Shown here: piece by piece, positions 1 to 11,870 of the stretch
Layout of the letters: the number at the start of each line of letters is the position of its first letter
How positions within the stretch are numbered: the stretch's first letter is position 1
Assembly (NCBI GenBank): GCA_021292105.1
Contig: CM037869.1
Coordinates: 41,309,530 to 41,373,529, forward strand
DNA: 64,000 nucleotides
Reading direction: 5' to 3'
From: Anadara kagoshimensis
Taxonomy: Eukaryota; Mollusca; Bivalvia; Arcoida; Arcidae
Made by a program: the position numbers and the translations under genes
The notes under the pieces: model-generated
The model's input: the letters and a program-made list of their open reading frames with translations, nothing else
The model's database searches: none
Told to the model about the DNA's origin: nothing

Positions 1-491
1 AAGGGGTTGAAAATATATTAAACAAACAAGAACCAGCAGAATAACACTAACGAAAACACTGAAAAAGACAATGAGTAAATACAGTATACGGTATAAGAAC
101 CACTGATTAAAAATAACAACCTGTATTAAAGATGAATGTGCAGTGGTGTGTTTATTATACATTTTAAACACAAAAATAATTCGTTTATTATTGTATATCC
201 AATTCATCATTTTTCTATAACACAAAGAAAAATTATTTTCATTTGTTATAATTCAATGTAAAGAAATTTTAAAGATAAATTCAGGAATTTAAATGCCAAC
301 ACATCCGTATAAAGTAATTGAAATTAGCATCACACGGACGCAGGGAATTATTTTGTTTGAAAAATCATTTATTCAAAAGATATATTTTTGTTTCAAATCA
401 AGTTGAAAAGAATTCGGAAAATTCCAGCTTATCGACAAATAAACTAATCACCACGAAATGCTACGAAAATTAAAAATAGCGATTCACTGAA
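1..491. other. AT-rich stretch without gene
   Basis: No open frame of note, no RNA gene and no repeat I can identify. It is simple A/T-rich sequence leading into the first family A copy. Confidence 0.5.
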
Positions 492-655
492 AATCAAAAA
501 CAAACATACCGATCCATGTCCAAAGCACAATTCAAAAGCAAAGTAAAAATTTAAAACTGTCAAATAAGGTTAAACACGTGAACTTACACCATGGAAATGA
601 GACTAGTTACTCCGGACGGGTGAGCACCTCCTGTTTAGCTAGCCTCAAAAGAATG
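492..655 (+). repeat. Family A dispersed repeat, copy 1
   Basis: It begins with the family head (caaacataccgatccatg, then an aaaagcaaagtaaaaa stretch). It continues through 'aacacgtgaacttacacca' and the core 'ctccggacgggtgagcacctcctg', then 'tttagctagc'. The same order of words recurs in more than a dozen places in both orientations. The core is an imperfect palindrome (GGTGCT and AGCACC around TCCGGA). I recall a similar repeat in many bivalve and gastropod sequences; that is memory, not a search result. Confidence 0.8.
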
Positions 656-802
656 GATACTTCAGTGAAAACTTTGAAAACTGTGAAATTTATTTAAAGC
701 TTCCACCACGGAAGCGATGCCGATTCATGCATTTTGTTAAAATCAAACTTAGTTGTTTTACATCAAAATATTTTTTATTCAATAAAAAATTATTTAATTT
801 TC

Positions 803-928
803 ATGTAAGCACCCTGTCTCACTTCTTTGGTGGAAGTTCACGTATCTAATTTTACATGTCAGTTCCAACGATTTTACTTTGCTTCTTGATTCTGATTCGG
901 GCATGGATCAGTTTGTTTGTTTTTGATT
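803..928 (-). repeat. Family A fragment, inverted relative to copy 1
   Basis: Read on the minus strand it runs from the head (aaacaaactgatccatgccc) to the 'cttccacca..agaagtgagaca' part and 'gtgcttac'. It lies about 150 bases from copy 1 in the opposite orientation, so the two form a loose inverted pair. Confidence 0.7.
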
Positions 929-2547
929 ATGTTAAAATGAACGAAACAGATTTCGAAAAATAAGCAGCTAGCAGAATATGCCAAAAATATAACTTTTGTC
1001 AACGTAGTAATTTTTTCACGAATTATATCTACAAGTAAAAGATACATTTCGCAATTGAATTGTTTTGTTGATATTTTTCAAAATGTTGGAAGATTGTACC
1101 ACTCGACTTTATTAGGCGCCATAAATAAGCTAGTTGAAAATTCAAAATATACATATATTATGCATGATGTTCTATACGTGTTGTTTCGTAATTAAAATTA
1201 ACGTTTCTTGGTTTCAGATAATGTTTTACCTCCATGAATACGTTTGACGAAATATGTCTTTCTTTGACGCCAATATACGTATTTTTATCACAACATGATG
1301 CAAATTATCTGTTGACATCACATCAGAATGAAAGTGTTGTTTATGAAATAAACAATGCTTTTATAATAAATGTAAACAAAAATATCTAAGAAAACTACAT
1401 TTTTTCTCAGCAAACATATGTCGCTAATTATGACCAAGATTACATATTTTGGGAGGGGAAACATGGTCAAAACCAAATTAATGACACAAATACTTACATT
1501 AAATTATCATAAAATAAAAATCACAAAATCATGTGGTGACATTACTTTGAATAAAAATTCCAGTGCAAATTATTATTCCAATGTAACATGTTTATTTTCC
1601 GCCTCATCGCAACTCATCTACCGGAAGACTCCGAGAACCTCCCGTTTGGCCAACATATTTCGATAGATCTATGAATATTTTACCCCCTTTTAATTCCACA
1701 TGATCAAACCTGGGTATAATCCCGTAAGATTTTGAACGCATGTACCTCCCTAATCCCCCGGATTAAAGGGTTAGTGAGTGTACCTTGGGTTTATTCAATT
1801 AAACACGGAATGAAAATTTTGCAAAATTTTCGTGTCATGGGAATAATTTTGTGTACATATATTTTTACTTGAAAGGCAAACTTTGAGGCGCTTTACACTA
1901 TATTTCGGATCTAATCGCGTAAAATAATTGCAATTTTTAATTTTTGGTATTCCTTATTCATGGTTATTGCAAAAATAAAAATGCGCATACTAATCGTGTA
2001 TTTGTACCACGTACATGTGAAGCATGTAAAAATAAAAATGCTATGTCAGCTTCTGCATATCAAATTTACAAATGCATGCTTTAAATGTGTTTCTTTTATC
2101 TTGCAATTTGTTTCATTTTTTTTTCATTTTGCCCCCGAACAAGACTTATTAAAAGTACATGCATTTGTGCAAATATGCATGAGTATAAGTTTTTCTTATA
2201 ATTAAATCTAAATTGACATGGTTTTGACATGTAAGCACTTTCCTTGGAAAGGTCGATTGCGGGTGATGATTTTGATTCGAAAATGTTATGTTGATGATAT
2301 ATGGCGAAATAGGATATTAAGATAGATTTTACACAGCAACAGGCCGCAATGTTACTTTCGTAAATCAAGGTTTATTTTTAAATTGTTAATTTTGAGTTAT
2401 GGGATAATATATTGGGATTGGGAATTAGGAGTAACTGGTTGGTAGAAGTGTCCAAATTTTAACCATGCCATTTTCATTAAAACAAGGCACACCTATCGAC
2501 GTTAATAACAAAATTGAAAATATGATAACTGACATATTAAGTGAAAT
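929..2547. other. AT-rich spacer, nothing recognised
   Basis: Open frames of 81-90 codons here are Lys/Ile/Phe/Ser-rich, without domains, and overlap each other on both strands, as expected by chance in AT-rich DNA. A slightly GC-richer patch at about 1680-1790 contains 'ccctaatcccccggattaaaggg' but matches nothing I know. Confidence 0.4.
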
Positions 2548-2640
2548 GTGAAAACTTCCACCGGTGAAGTGAGGTCGGGTGCCTTGGAAAGGTAAGCACC
2601 TCCTGTCTAGCTGGCTACACTCGCTACGTGTAAAAAAAAT
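2548..2640 (+). repeat. Family A core fragment
   Basis: It contains 'cttccaccggtgaagtgagg', the core 'ggtaagcacctcctg' and 'ctagctggctacac..cgctacgtg'. Both head and tail are missing or decayed. Confidence 0.75.
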
Positions 2641-3999
2641 GGGAGATAAAATATATTATGAGCATTTGATAGAATCGTTCAAAATTGTTTGAAAATGTAT
2701 GTTGGAGAAATTTAAAATTTATTTTTACGTTATTGTTCGACTTTCCGCAATATTTATGTTTTGTCAAAATCAAAATAAAGTTGAAATAGTTTTAAAGTTA
2801 TTATTAAACACCAACAAATCAATTCATATTTCATTTTTTCTAGTTTAAAGATGAGGGAAATGTAAGTTAGAGAGTGGTTGTGAAACTGGGGTTTAATACC
2901 ATAATATAAAACATGCTTTAGTTTTGAAACAGTAAGGGTGTATATCACCTTTACTTTTGTAGCAATTATAGTACGACTAAAGCTATTTATACAGTACAAT
3001 ATAATGAGAAGCGCTAAACAAGGCAACATAAAAAACAAAACAAATGTTTAGAAAGTATACACTTCCTACGTTGGACGGACACTGGAGGACATATTCAATA
3101 TCCAGCGTTTATATTGTTATTAAAACTGCTCAGAAATAAGTAGGAAAATTCATATTGTGCATCACATAAGGATTTTGGTCTTGTTTTAAATCATAAGTAA
3201 CTGTGTAGTTTAAGATGTAAAAATTACAACAATACAACAGGAAATGAAATATATGATTATTAGCAAAGTGCTTTACCTTTTTAGCAATTAAGTCATTTGA
3301 GAATTCACAATTTCCTTCTTTCGATTCAACTATCTTAAATTGAAACAACCAAGTACCCTCAAGCACAATCTTGGAAACCGGCCAATCTCCAGTATCTAAA
3401 AACCCAAATGCATCATGAAAGGCAAAAAATCATCTACCGAATTCGGACTGGAGCCGGGAACAAATATCTACCATTTTGATTTTTGTTATTTTTCTTTCTA
3501 ACGTTTATTTATATAAGATCATTTTTCAAAAGATTTTCATCAAAAACATAAAAATAAGAACTTTTACTGTTTAAGGTTTTGAAAAATGATTCCCGTTTAT
3601 TCTTTAAATGGCAAGTTTTATTCCTTATTCCCCCTGAAAATAAAGAAATATTTTTTTACGGTGAAATGTGATAAGATTTTAAAATTAGAATTACTAATTA
3701 TGTTTCACATCATTCACTTTTCATTTTATTAAATAAAAGCTATTTAGATCTATATTTAAATATTTTTTAAATTTTATATTTATATTTGACATATATGTTT
3801 GATGACTTAGGACATTCTAGAGTACTTAAATAAATAAATAATAATTTTGCCATTTCCCGTACCCTTTCAACCGCAGTCGAAAACTACAATAAGTGGTCTT
3901 AATTTTCTCATCTTGTTTAATTAGTGGCTAGTTATTGTTTTTGTATTATTTTGGCTATAACATAAGTAAATTGGTTTTATTTTCTTTAAAAATATTAAG
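2641..3999. other. AT-rich spacer, nothing recognised
   Basis: Two minus-strand frames of 94 and 78 codons (2754-3038 and 3130-3366) are hydrophobic or low complexity, without motifs. Around 2870-2900 there is a 'ggttgtgaaactggggt' phrase like the end of the MITE found at 17.2 kb, but no partner terminus is visible. No gene is supported. Confidence 0.4.
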
Positions 4000-4136
4000 T
4001 TACCCTTCCGGAACACCTGGTCTCACTCTTCTTGTCGAAACTCATGTGTTTGGATTAATTTGCAATTATCAAATTTTTTACTTTGTTTTTCGGATCGGGT
4101 TTTAATTATTAACCGGTACTTTTGTGTTTGATTATC
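4000..4136 (-). repeat. Family A copy with an intact ACACCTGGTCT site
   Basis: The 'ccttccggaacacctggtct' block, 'ctcatgtgtt' and the head complement 'tttgtgtttgatta' show a minus-strand copy. The ACACCTGGTCT word is the position where another copy (near 38.04 kb) received a MITE, so this copy serves as an unoccupied comparison. Confidence 0.75.
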
Positions 4137-4289
4137 TGGCAAAATGATATTCTGATATTTTGGTGTAAAAAGACATTTTTAATTAGTTGTTTTTTTTTAA
4201 TTTCTTTTGCTTTTTTAAAAATCCTATTAAATATGAATTGGTGCTACATAATCGATGTTTGCATAAAATGTTTTTTCCAAGTTTATCAA

Positions 4290-4352
4290 TATATATATAT
4301 TGCAATCTTAACTTCGATTGTTTTAATATATTGCAATCTTAACTTCGATTGC
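4290..4352. repeat. 30-bp tandem duplication
   Basis: The word 'ttgcaatcttaacttcgatt' is repeated twice in direct orientation with an 'aatata' linker. A recent short duplication; each half can form a weak hairpin. Confidence 0.85.
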
Positions 4353-4514
4353 TGTAAATGGGCAAGTTAGAAACCTATTAATATCTCAACACAACAAGAC
4401 ATAACTATCTTATATTTTTGATAAAATAATGAAACTCTTCCATGTACAATAAAATCTGGTGACAACTTGTGATTAAAATGTACCTATTGTACCAATATTG
4501 TATAATATATTTAA

Positions 4515-4805
4515 ATAAGTTTTATGGCCGTCATCACAGTATTGTTGATAAGTTTGATGTCTCTATGTCCAGGATTGCCCTGGGTATACTTGACGTCCCA
4601 TAGTTCGATGTTCCTTTCACATAATTTTGATTACACACCTGGCGGGTGTAGCTAGCTAAACAGGAGGTGCTTGCTCTTCCGGAGAACCCAGCCTCACTTC
4701 CCTGGTGGAAGTTCACATGTCTAACCTAACTTGCTAGTCCCAAAGTTTTATACTTTGCTTCTGGATTGTGATTCGGACATGGATTATTTGTATGTTTGTT
4801 TTTAT
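4515..4805 (-). repeat. Family A, near full-length copy with an open frame
   Basis: On the minus strand it covers head, core and the tail 'tccaggattgccc' (as complement), ending near 'atggccgtcatcacag'. A 60-codon frame (4534-4716) aligns with the 84-codon frame of the copy at 20.6 kb, sharing words such as CLASYT, VCNQN and RAILDI. By eye the codon differences between the two copies are mostly replacement (about 13) rather than silent (about 2), so these copies are not evolving as protein genes. Any coding origin would be in the ancestral family. Confidence 0.8.
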
Positions 4806-4919
4806 ATAAATGTACTATATTTATTTCAACCAAAAATATACCAATCCATATCCATATGTTCAATATTAATATTGTCATATGTATCAATACTCTTTATATG
4901 TGCGTTGATGTAGGTTTTT

Positions 4920-5454
4920 TTTCTTTTAGAGTTTCACTAAGTTATATTCTGTTTTTTGTCTTTAGAGTCTTATCATCACTAGAGATCTTAATACTTCTTT
5001 TGTCTGATATCTTATCTATGCATTGGTGTTGTGTTTCCACTTACCATGGTAACCGGTAATTTTCTGAAATATAATATTAAGCAATGATCATCATATTAAA
5101 CACTTTAACATTTTCATGAAACAGACACTAAAACTGTATATTTTTCAGAAAAATTGTCCATCAAATCCATTTTATTACACATTATTAAAAGCAAACGGTG
5201 ATTTATGATCAAATCAACTCTTTCTCAATATTTCTTATAATGGTCTGTTAAAACATTTAGTTATTGCACACAGAAAAGTCTGAAAAACGATGACAGACTT
5301 AAAAACCATACCATACGTGTGTAAGAACCACCATCAAAATATTCTTATGTCGCAAATGACACCAATGAAAAAACTCATCCAGTAGTTGAAACATCGGTAG
5401 GACTCGAAGGTACAATTATAAAACATAATATGTTATATTGATATATATCCACCT
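4920..5454. other. AT-rich spacer
   Basis: Nothing recognised except a CTTACCATGGTAAC word near 5040, close to an RFX X-box. A single occurrence is not meaningful on its own. Confidence 0.35.
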
Positions 5455-5627
5455 TATTGAAGCAAGCTTAGAGTTTCCCTAAATAAATTTCGAGCAATTT
5501 TGTATCTTTTCAACATCTTGAAAACAGTTTCGGTTTCATAACTTTGGTTCAAGCGCTACTGATGAGGAATTGAATTCCGAAACGGCCGTCTAGTGCTGTA
5601 AAATTAAAACTGGTATTATATGCAATC
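5455..5627 (-). repeat. Family B dispersed repeat
   Basis: The minus strand reads from 'ttttacagcactagacggcc', 'gtttcggaattcaattcctc' and 'atcagtagcgcttgaacc' to 'caagatgttgaaaagatac'. At least ten copies of this word order occur in the first 25 kb. I do not recognise the class. No terminal repeat or TSD is obvious. Confidence 0.8.
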
Positions 5628-6354
5628 TGGAAATATTTTATGGTTCTGTATTATACATTTTTAGACAAAAGTTTATAACAAATGTTATAATTTGAATGCA
5701 AACTTGTATATCACATTATTGTTTCTAGATTTACCTGGAAACTGACAAATTTTCACATTTCAAGAAAATCGTAGCGAAGAATGGGAACGAAGTCCAAATT
5801 TCACAATTATTCCATGATCAACATGGAACTAAATGGTCCTTGTTCAAATCGTAAATAATTTAAACATTCGACAAATGTTAATTGCCCGTGGAAAAAGCTA
5901 AAAGTGTGAATTCTAAAATAACGTCTTATTTCTCAAAATCTTGAACACGCATAAAAACTATTCAAATTTCATATTTGCCAGATGTAACTAAATGATCATT
6001 GTTAAGAAATTATTAGAGGAATTAAGAATATCCATGTATAATTCTTTAAATATTTCAGTTACACCCTTCTACAACATTCTTAACATGACACTTTTTAAAA
6101 ATAAATTCTTAAATGTTCATTAGTAAAATGAGGTGCTCTTCAACCGCACTTAACATTTAGTCATTGGGACTGGGTACCATTAGCCATATGTTTGGTTTCC
6201 ATCCTATGTTCTTAGGATTTAATTGGTTAACTTAAACATATTTTGTTAATTGCAGTATGTTCTTTGTGGTTCTAAAAATAACAAATGAAGTGTCTTTTCG
6301 TTCATTAAATACGAATAATTCGATCTGTAGAACCGACACGTTATACAATCAAAA
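5628..6354. other. AT-rich spacer, nothing recognised
   Basis: No open frame above 60 codons, no SINE head and no tandem structure. Confidence 0.35.
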
Positions 6355-6455
6355 TGAAACATGCTAATCTATGTCGAAATAACTTTTGCAGTAACGCACA
6401 TAAAGTTCCAATAGGGAAATGAGACCAGGTGCTCCGGAAAAGTAAGCATTTCATG

Positions 6456-6460
<5 letters not shown>
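6355..6460 (+). repeat. Family A copy cut by an AT microsatellite
   Basis: Decayed head 'catgctaatctatgtcgaaa', then 'gaaatgagaccaggtgctcc' and 'taagcatttcatg'. It ends where the (AT)n array starts, so the tail was lost or replaced by the microsatellite. Confidence 0.75.

Positions 6461-6511
<51 letters not shown>
6461..6511. repeat. (AT)25 microsatellite
   Basis: An uninterrupted AT dinucleotide run of about 51 bases, able to extrude a cruciform. Confidence 0.98.
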
Positions 6512-6514
<3 letters not shown>

Positions 6515-6814
6515 TACGGTAATTTAGGGTCGTATCTACAAAAGTGAATATTTCCTAGAAGTATCCGTCTAAATTGCAGAATTTTATAATCAGTGATTTT
6601 AATGTCTGTTTTGTCCTATTTGTCTGTTTGTCTGTTTGCATTGTGTCATGTACGGGTGCGTTGTTTATTGGGTTTTAATTTGTTTGTTAAAATTTTTTAT
6701 TATTTTTTATTAAACATTTGGTTTTCATTTTTTTCACTTTGAGACTTTTTTCAATCTATGCTTTTCTGGATTATGAACACCATTTCCGTGCCGTTTGTTG
6801 TTTAAAACTTTTGG

Positions 6815-6900
6815 TTTCAGAATTTTGTTCTAAACACTTCTGATAAGGAATTGTATTCCGAAAGGTATTTTGTTGTATCAACACTGGTATAATATGTAAT
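6815..6900 (-). repeat. Family B fragment
   Basis: Minus-strand copy with 'attacatattataccagtgtt', a decayed 'ctttcggaatacaattcctt' and 'atcagaagtg'. It is shorter and more diverged than its neighbours. Confidence 0.7.
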
Positions 6901-7010
6901 TAAACTACGGTGCTCTGACTGTGGCTTAAGGCTAAATATTAATTTGCAATAACATAACCAACACAACATAGGCAACAAAAAGTACAAGTTAATGATAATA
7001 CAACAATTTA

Positions 7011-7218
7011 AATTACATATTATACCAGTTTTAATTTTACAACACTGGGTGGTCGTTTACAATACAGGCACTAGTGTTTGGACCAAACTGATAAAACCAA
7101 AATATGTGGATAAGAAAACTCAAAGGACCAAATATATTTTACCAAATTTAGCTAAGGAAATACTTTGCATGATGGAGTATACCTTAGATTTTGAGGAATT
7201 TCAAATTCCAGCTAGCAA
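7011..7218 (+). repeat. Family B copy with a 77-codon chance frame
   Basis: It carries the family words 'attacatattataccagttt', 'gtgtttggaccaaact', 'aaaggaccaaatatatttta', 'aaatttagctaaggaaatac' and 'ttgaggaatttcaaattcca'. A 77-codon frame (6992-7225) spans the repeat. The same frame is broken in the other copies, so it is not a gene. Confidence 0.8.
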
Positions 7219-8539
7219 CAAATAGGCGACATATTGCCACCACTGATTATCAAATACATCTTCGTGGGAGGTCTATATTTATTTTAAGTATATGTTGTCT
7301 TTATCGCCTTAAAAATTAAAACGCGAAAACAGTGCTTAAATGTCTTGATTACTGACAATAACAATAACAGTTTTATATAAAAATCAAAGAATTGGCAAAA
7401 CAGCATAAAAATATAATATATTATTTTCATTAAATTTGAATAATTACAACAATTTAAAAACAGAAGCATTGAACGAACAGTATAACAATGTAATATTCCA
7501 TTATTTTGCAAAAAAACCCTCATGATTACAATAATGTTCTACTGCGAAGGAAGGCATCGGATGAATTACGACCAGAAAAGGGGCTTAGATTACTTTGTTT
7601 TACACCCGAGTGTTGAGCATCAATTACCGATAATACAATAATCGGATTAACAAACCCATACTCACAGCTTCATCACATTTTTAATTATTTTTCCAAATTT
7701 CAGATTTGTTAAAAATATCAAATTAAATATCAGATTATAGAATAATTATTTCAATTATTATGCTATATAACTGTGAAATAGTAACTTGTACAACATGTAA
7801 TATAGTTAGATACGCTCTCTCAAGGTTTTCTTTCTTCTGTTACAAATATGACATATGTTATTAATAAAACTAGGACTGTTGTTACAACTATCAATAGCTT
7901 TAATATTTTAAGCTTATTACTGTTGACAATAAACCTTGCCCCTATCTGCTTCCAGGGGTGGTATAATACTCAGAGTGAAAAGGTCCCAGAAGGTCGAGAA
8001 ATAATTGAGATCGTGTTGTGTTAGGAACAGAATAGGTCCTATATTGTAAAGACCCATATTTCTCTTGAGGGGTCCATTCAGACATCATTTAAATCAATTT
8101 TTGTAAAATGAAGAGATTTCTTTTGTTAAATGTCAATTATAATAACTACATACTTGATAGAAATGTACTTCGAAACAAGTAACTATTAATTCATATTTTA
8201 TTAGAAATGAATTGAGCAAGAAATACTAACCTATAAAATGCATAATTAATTATAAATATAAGAATTCCCACGTCGTCAAATCTCTGCATCATATAGAGTG
8301 CTTAAAATTGATACGAGGAAAACCAACATAAATTTGGAATTAAAAATTGAAAGTTATTTCCTTGGAAAGATAATCAAGCAATTATACCTTATAAATCATA
8401 ACTTATCGGGGTAAGTCATGAAAATACGAAACTAAAATCAAATCAACAGATATCAATCAGTTGTGTATAAATAGTATTTAAGTATTTATGATAAAAACGT
8501 TTTATTCAAAATACATGTATTTTTCCTATCATTTTATGG
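7219..8539. other. AT-rich spacer, nothing recognised
   Basis: No gene, SINE or tandem repeat seen. A minus-strand 79-codon frame (7284-7523) is hydrophobic low-complexity sequence. Confidence 0.35.
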
Positions 8540-8768
8540 ATGAAAATACATATTATACCAGTTTGTATTTTTAAGCACTAGACTGCCGTTTCAGAATACT
8601 ATTCCTTATCAGTTTGTGCTTAGACCAAAATTACGAAATCAATTTTTTTCAAGATGTTGAAAAGATATCAAAAGGGCCGAAATAAATTTTAGCTTAGGAA
8701 ATACTCTGCATTAGGGTGTATCCCTTAGTTTTTGAGGACTTAAAGATTTTAACTAGCAGCAAATTTAG
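8540..8768 (+). repeat. Family B copy
   Basis: 'tacatattataccagttt', 'taagcactagactgccgttt', 'ttccttatcagt', 'caagatgttgaaaagatatc' and 'ttgaggacttaaagatttta' in family order. One of the longer copies. Confidence 0.8.
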
Positions 8769-9079
8769 ACAATAACATTACTCTTATTTCGAAAATGGGT
8801 ACACTTGCGTGGTCGCAATACATACACTTGAACAACAGTAGACAAAGAAATTAATTCTGTTTTTTACACCTGCGTTTTCAAAAACAAGAGATGAATTTTC
8901 GTATAACAGCGTGGCATTTTCCTAAGACCTAGATAATTTAATCGAAACTTTGTGATTTTTTTGTATTTAAAATTACAATTCTAAGCGTTTGTTAAAACAG
9001 TTTAGACTAGAGAAAAGGTTTTGAAATCGAATGTTTATTTACAAACTTAAGTCCTATTTATCAGTTGGTATTCATCAAA

Positions 9080-9245
9080 AAGAAACATACAAGTCTATGT
9101 TCAAATTACAACCCAAATATAGTAAAAACGTGTAAAACTTTCCTTAAGGGCATAGTGCCAAGGTGCTCCGGAAGGATAAAGACCTCCTGCCTAGTCACCA
9201 GTAAAGTGTAAAATTTAAATTGAGAATGAAAGGAACGTGGTATCA
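9080..9245 (+). repeat. Family A copy
   Basis: The head 'gaaacatacaagtctatg' is followed by the core 'aaggtgctccggaaggataa' and 'gacctcctgcctag', then the tail-like 'gaatgaaaggaacgtgg'. Two overlapping ORFs on opposite strands (62 and 65 codons) are incidental. Confidence 0.75.
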
Positions 9246-9689
9246 TGGAATAAGTTTCTAGGTAATTTACAGAAGATCTACATTTGCTTTTCAAAACTAA
9301 ATTCCGTTTTCAAAGGTGCAGAAATTCGGGAAAGTATGAATCCAGAAAATTGCAAAATTTCGATCATGTCTATTTCTTTACCTCGTTTTTACCCAAGAAG
9401 GGAACAACTAAGTATTTCAAAGCAAACAAAATAAACATATTTTAATTCCATTTTCAAATACTTGAAATAAAGTTTATAACGTAATTATTCCAGTATTGTG
9501 TAAAATCGCATAGTTCCCTTTTCCCGCCAATTAATCGCAAAGTTAAAATTTTCATTTATTAAAATGATCTGAAGTTTCTGGTTAAACAATTAACGTAAAA
9601 TGAAAAACAATATATCGCTATAATACGACAATTTCTTAAATACAATGTATATTCAAATGATCCTAAACTTAAGGCCAAGTGTAAATCAT

Positions 9690-9850
9690 CAAACACAAAC
9701 ACATCAGTCCAAGTTGAAATCAAACCCAAAAATCAACTTTAAAAACTTTGAAAACTGGCAAATTTAGTTAGGTACGTGAGCTTGCACAAGGGAAGTGAAA
9801 AACGAATGTTGTACTACCTCCGAAATGGTAAAATCAAAATTTGATTATGA
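9690..9850 (+). repeat. Family A copy, decayed core
   Basis: It has 'aaaaactttgaaaactggca', 'aatttagttaggtacgtgag' and 'cttgcacaagggaagtga'. The GGTGCTCCGG core is no longer recognisable. Confidence 0.65.
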
Positions 9851-10039
9851 AAAAACATAATGAATTGTGTTGTTATTAAGACCTTGTGGTCAAAATATTG
9901 ATACATATTTATATTCTGGGGAATTCCATAAAAATAATTGAAGCTGTTTTTATAACAGGAGAAACATATTTCATTTTCAAAATAATATCAAATCTAAAGT
10001 AATAACTGAAGCTGTTTTATGACATGAGTGATATGTTTT

Positions 10040-10185
10040 GTTTTTCAAATTACATATGGTACCACTTTTAATTTTACAGCACTAAACGATCGCTTCGGAA
10101 TACAATTCTCCATCAGTAGTTCTTGGATCAAAATTGTGAAACCAAATTTTTTTTCAAGATGTTGAAAAAAATACCCAAAGATTAT
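10040..10185 (+). repeat. Family B copy
   Basis: 'tttaattttacagcactaaa', 'cgcttcggaatacaattctc', 'catcagtagttcttggatca' and 'caagatgttgaaaaaaatac' in order. Confidence 0.8.
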
Positions 10186-10374
10186 ATTTAATAATATAAA
10201 AAAGTTTGTTTTTGCTGAGTTTTTTATAATTTGTTGCTATTAGGAAATATGAGAAATCTGTAACTAAAATCCTGTACTTGACAACAGCAAACAGAACCAA
10301 AAACACGGCACAATACAAGCTAAATGACGGAAAACATTTCCATCATTCATACATCTAATTTATAAAAATCTTTT

Positions 10375-10560
10375 TACTCAAACGCATCTAAAGTCTGGTC
10401 TGAGAAATATATGTAAAAGTTCGAAACATATTAAGCACCATCAGTTTTGAAATTGATATTGGTTATTTGGTTTCTAATTTTAAAAGAAAAATAAAAAATT
10501 AAGGGTTTAGAACATATTTTGTACCATCAGTTTTGAAAATTAATTTTGGTTCCTATAGTT
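10375..10560. repeat. Two-unit tandem duplication of about 100 bp
   Basis: 'aacatattaagcaccatcag' and 'aacatattttgtaccatcag' begin two similar units, each followed by 'ttttgaaa..ttgatattggtt' and 'aatttt..aaaa'. Confidence 0.65.
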
Positions 10561-10744
10561 TCAATTTTGAAAAAAATAATTCTTCCGTCTCGGTGATAAA
10601 AATCTGTACAAAAATCTATGACAGTATGTTAGATTCCCGTTTATTAAAGAATCCTTAGTTCGATATATTGAATAGGAAAATTTTAAATTTTTATTTTTTT
10701 ATTCTTAGTTTTGAGATTTTATTAAATTTAGGGTGTTGTTACTA

Positions 10745-10950
10745 AACATATTTTTATTTTACAGCACTAGACTGTCATTTATGACTTTTATTCCTCATCA
10801 GTAGTACAGGAACCAAAGTTGGAAATCCAAATATTTTTAAAATGTTGAAATAAGAAAAATACAATGATCAAAATGCATTTTACCAAATCCACCTAAGGTA
10901 CCATTTTGAATTTCAAAACATAACTTAGTTTTAAGAGGAAATTAAAAAAT
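10745..10950 (+). repeat. Family B copy
   Basis: 'attttacagcactagactgt', 'attcctcatcagtagtacag', 'aaaatgttgaaataag' and 'gcattttaccaaatccacct' in order, reaching into the family's 'ttagttttaagagg' end. Confidence 0.8.
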
Positions 10951-10989
10951 TTAGAAGCAGATATTTTAATGAACAATGTTTATCTGAAA

Positions 10990-11075
10990 ATAAAATGCAT
11001 TGCCACCTGAGTGAAGGATATCCTCGGGGATATTTAGTCCACAAGCAGAGAAACCATCCCCGTGTATTCTAATTT
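10990..11075. other. GC-richer patch beside a family A copy
   Basis: About 85 bases with near-balanced composition sit in AT-rich DNA. A minus-strand frame (10966-11151, 61 codons) reads GDGFSACGLNIPEDIL here, which looks protein-like, but the plus strand is also open for 25 codons and the frame continues into repeat DNA. I do not recognise a protein family. It may be a relic of a mobile element. Confidence 0.2.
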
Positions 11076-11094
11076 TTCTTTCATTTGTAGTATA

Positions 11095-11300
11095 TTCAAC
11101 AACAAAAATGCCGGTCCGTGATACAATCCTAATCCTAAAAACTAAGAACACACTTTGATACTTCCAAAATTACCTTAAACACGTGTACTTTCACCAGGGA
11201 AATGAGACCAGGTGCTCCGGAAAGACAAGCACCTCCTGTTTTGTTAGCTAGACTCCAAGTGTTAAATCAAAATCCAAAATGAAAAGTACGTGGAATAGCA
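11095..11300 (+). repeat. Family A copy
   Basis: Head 'atgccggtccgtgatacaat', then 'aacacgtgtactttcaccag', 'gaaatgagaccaggtgctcc' and 'aagcacctcctg', ending in 'aaatgaaaagtacgtgg'. It abuts an oppositely oriented copy. Confidence 0.8.
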
Positions 11301-11309
11301 GATTCCTTT

Positions 11310-11375
11310 ACAGAACATTCGGCCTCAATTCCCTAGTGGAAGTTCACGTGTTTAACCAAATGAAACTAATATACT
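11310..11375 (-). repeat. Family A fragment, inverted
   Basis: 'ggcctcaattccctagtgga' followed by 'agttcacgtgtttaacc' is the minus-strand form of the segment before the core. It marks an approximate mirror point at about 11.3 kb in the A/B arrangement. Confidence 0.7.
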
Positions 11376-11439
11376 ATTGTTTAAATTTGCTGTTAGTTAA
11401 AAAAAATTTCTCAAACGCTAAAGTATCCTCCCTCATGAA

Positions 11440-11600
11440 AATTACTTCCCTATTTAAATTTGGTAAAATATATCTTGGTCCTTTACGTATTTTATCAACA
11501 TCTTGGGGAAAATATATTTTGGTTTCACAATATTGGTACAGGCACTACTGATGAGGAATTTTAATCCGAAACGACCGTCTAGTGCTTTAAAATTAATAAA
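11440..11600 (-). repeat. Family B copy
   Basis: Minus-strand copy with 'atatatcttggtcctttacg', 'tatcaacatcttgggg', 'actactgatgaggaatttta' and 'gaccgtctagtgctttaaaa'. Confidence 0.8.
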
Positions 11601-11870
11601 GCTGGATAGTGGTTCGGACATTGATTAGTATGTATGTTTTTGATTCCAAATTTTTCAGGGAATAATTGTGAAACTGAAACAAGAAACTCTGAAATGAAAA
11701 AAGTTAATACACTTTAGTGGCTGGTATACATAACTAAACATTAGATGATTAACCTTCCGGTGCACAAGGTCTCACTTCACTGGTGTTTAACTTAAATTGC
11801 CAATTTCAAAGTCTTTACTTTGCTTTTTGATTTAGACTTGGATTGGTACGTTTAATTTTGATTAGTACAG
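11601..11870 (-). repeat. Family A copy in two pieces
   Basis: The head complement 'gttcggacattgattagtat' lies at 11.60-11.64 kb. A second piece, 'ccttccggtgcacaaggtct', 'cacttcactggtg' and 'actttgctttttgattt', lies at 11.75-11.86 kb. Between them are about 100 unassigned bases. Confidence 0.65.

Noticed and set aside
2860-2900. Fourth MITE copy
   Set aside because: Only a short 'ggttgtgaaactgggg' phrase is present, with no second terminus or CWG duplication.
5030-5056. Single RFX-like word near 5.04 kb
   Set aside because: One isolated imperfect match has no weight, unlike the array at 19.4 kb.
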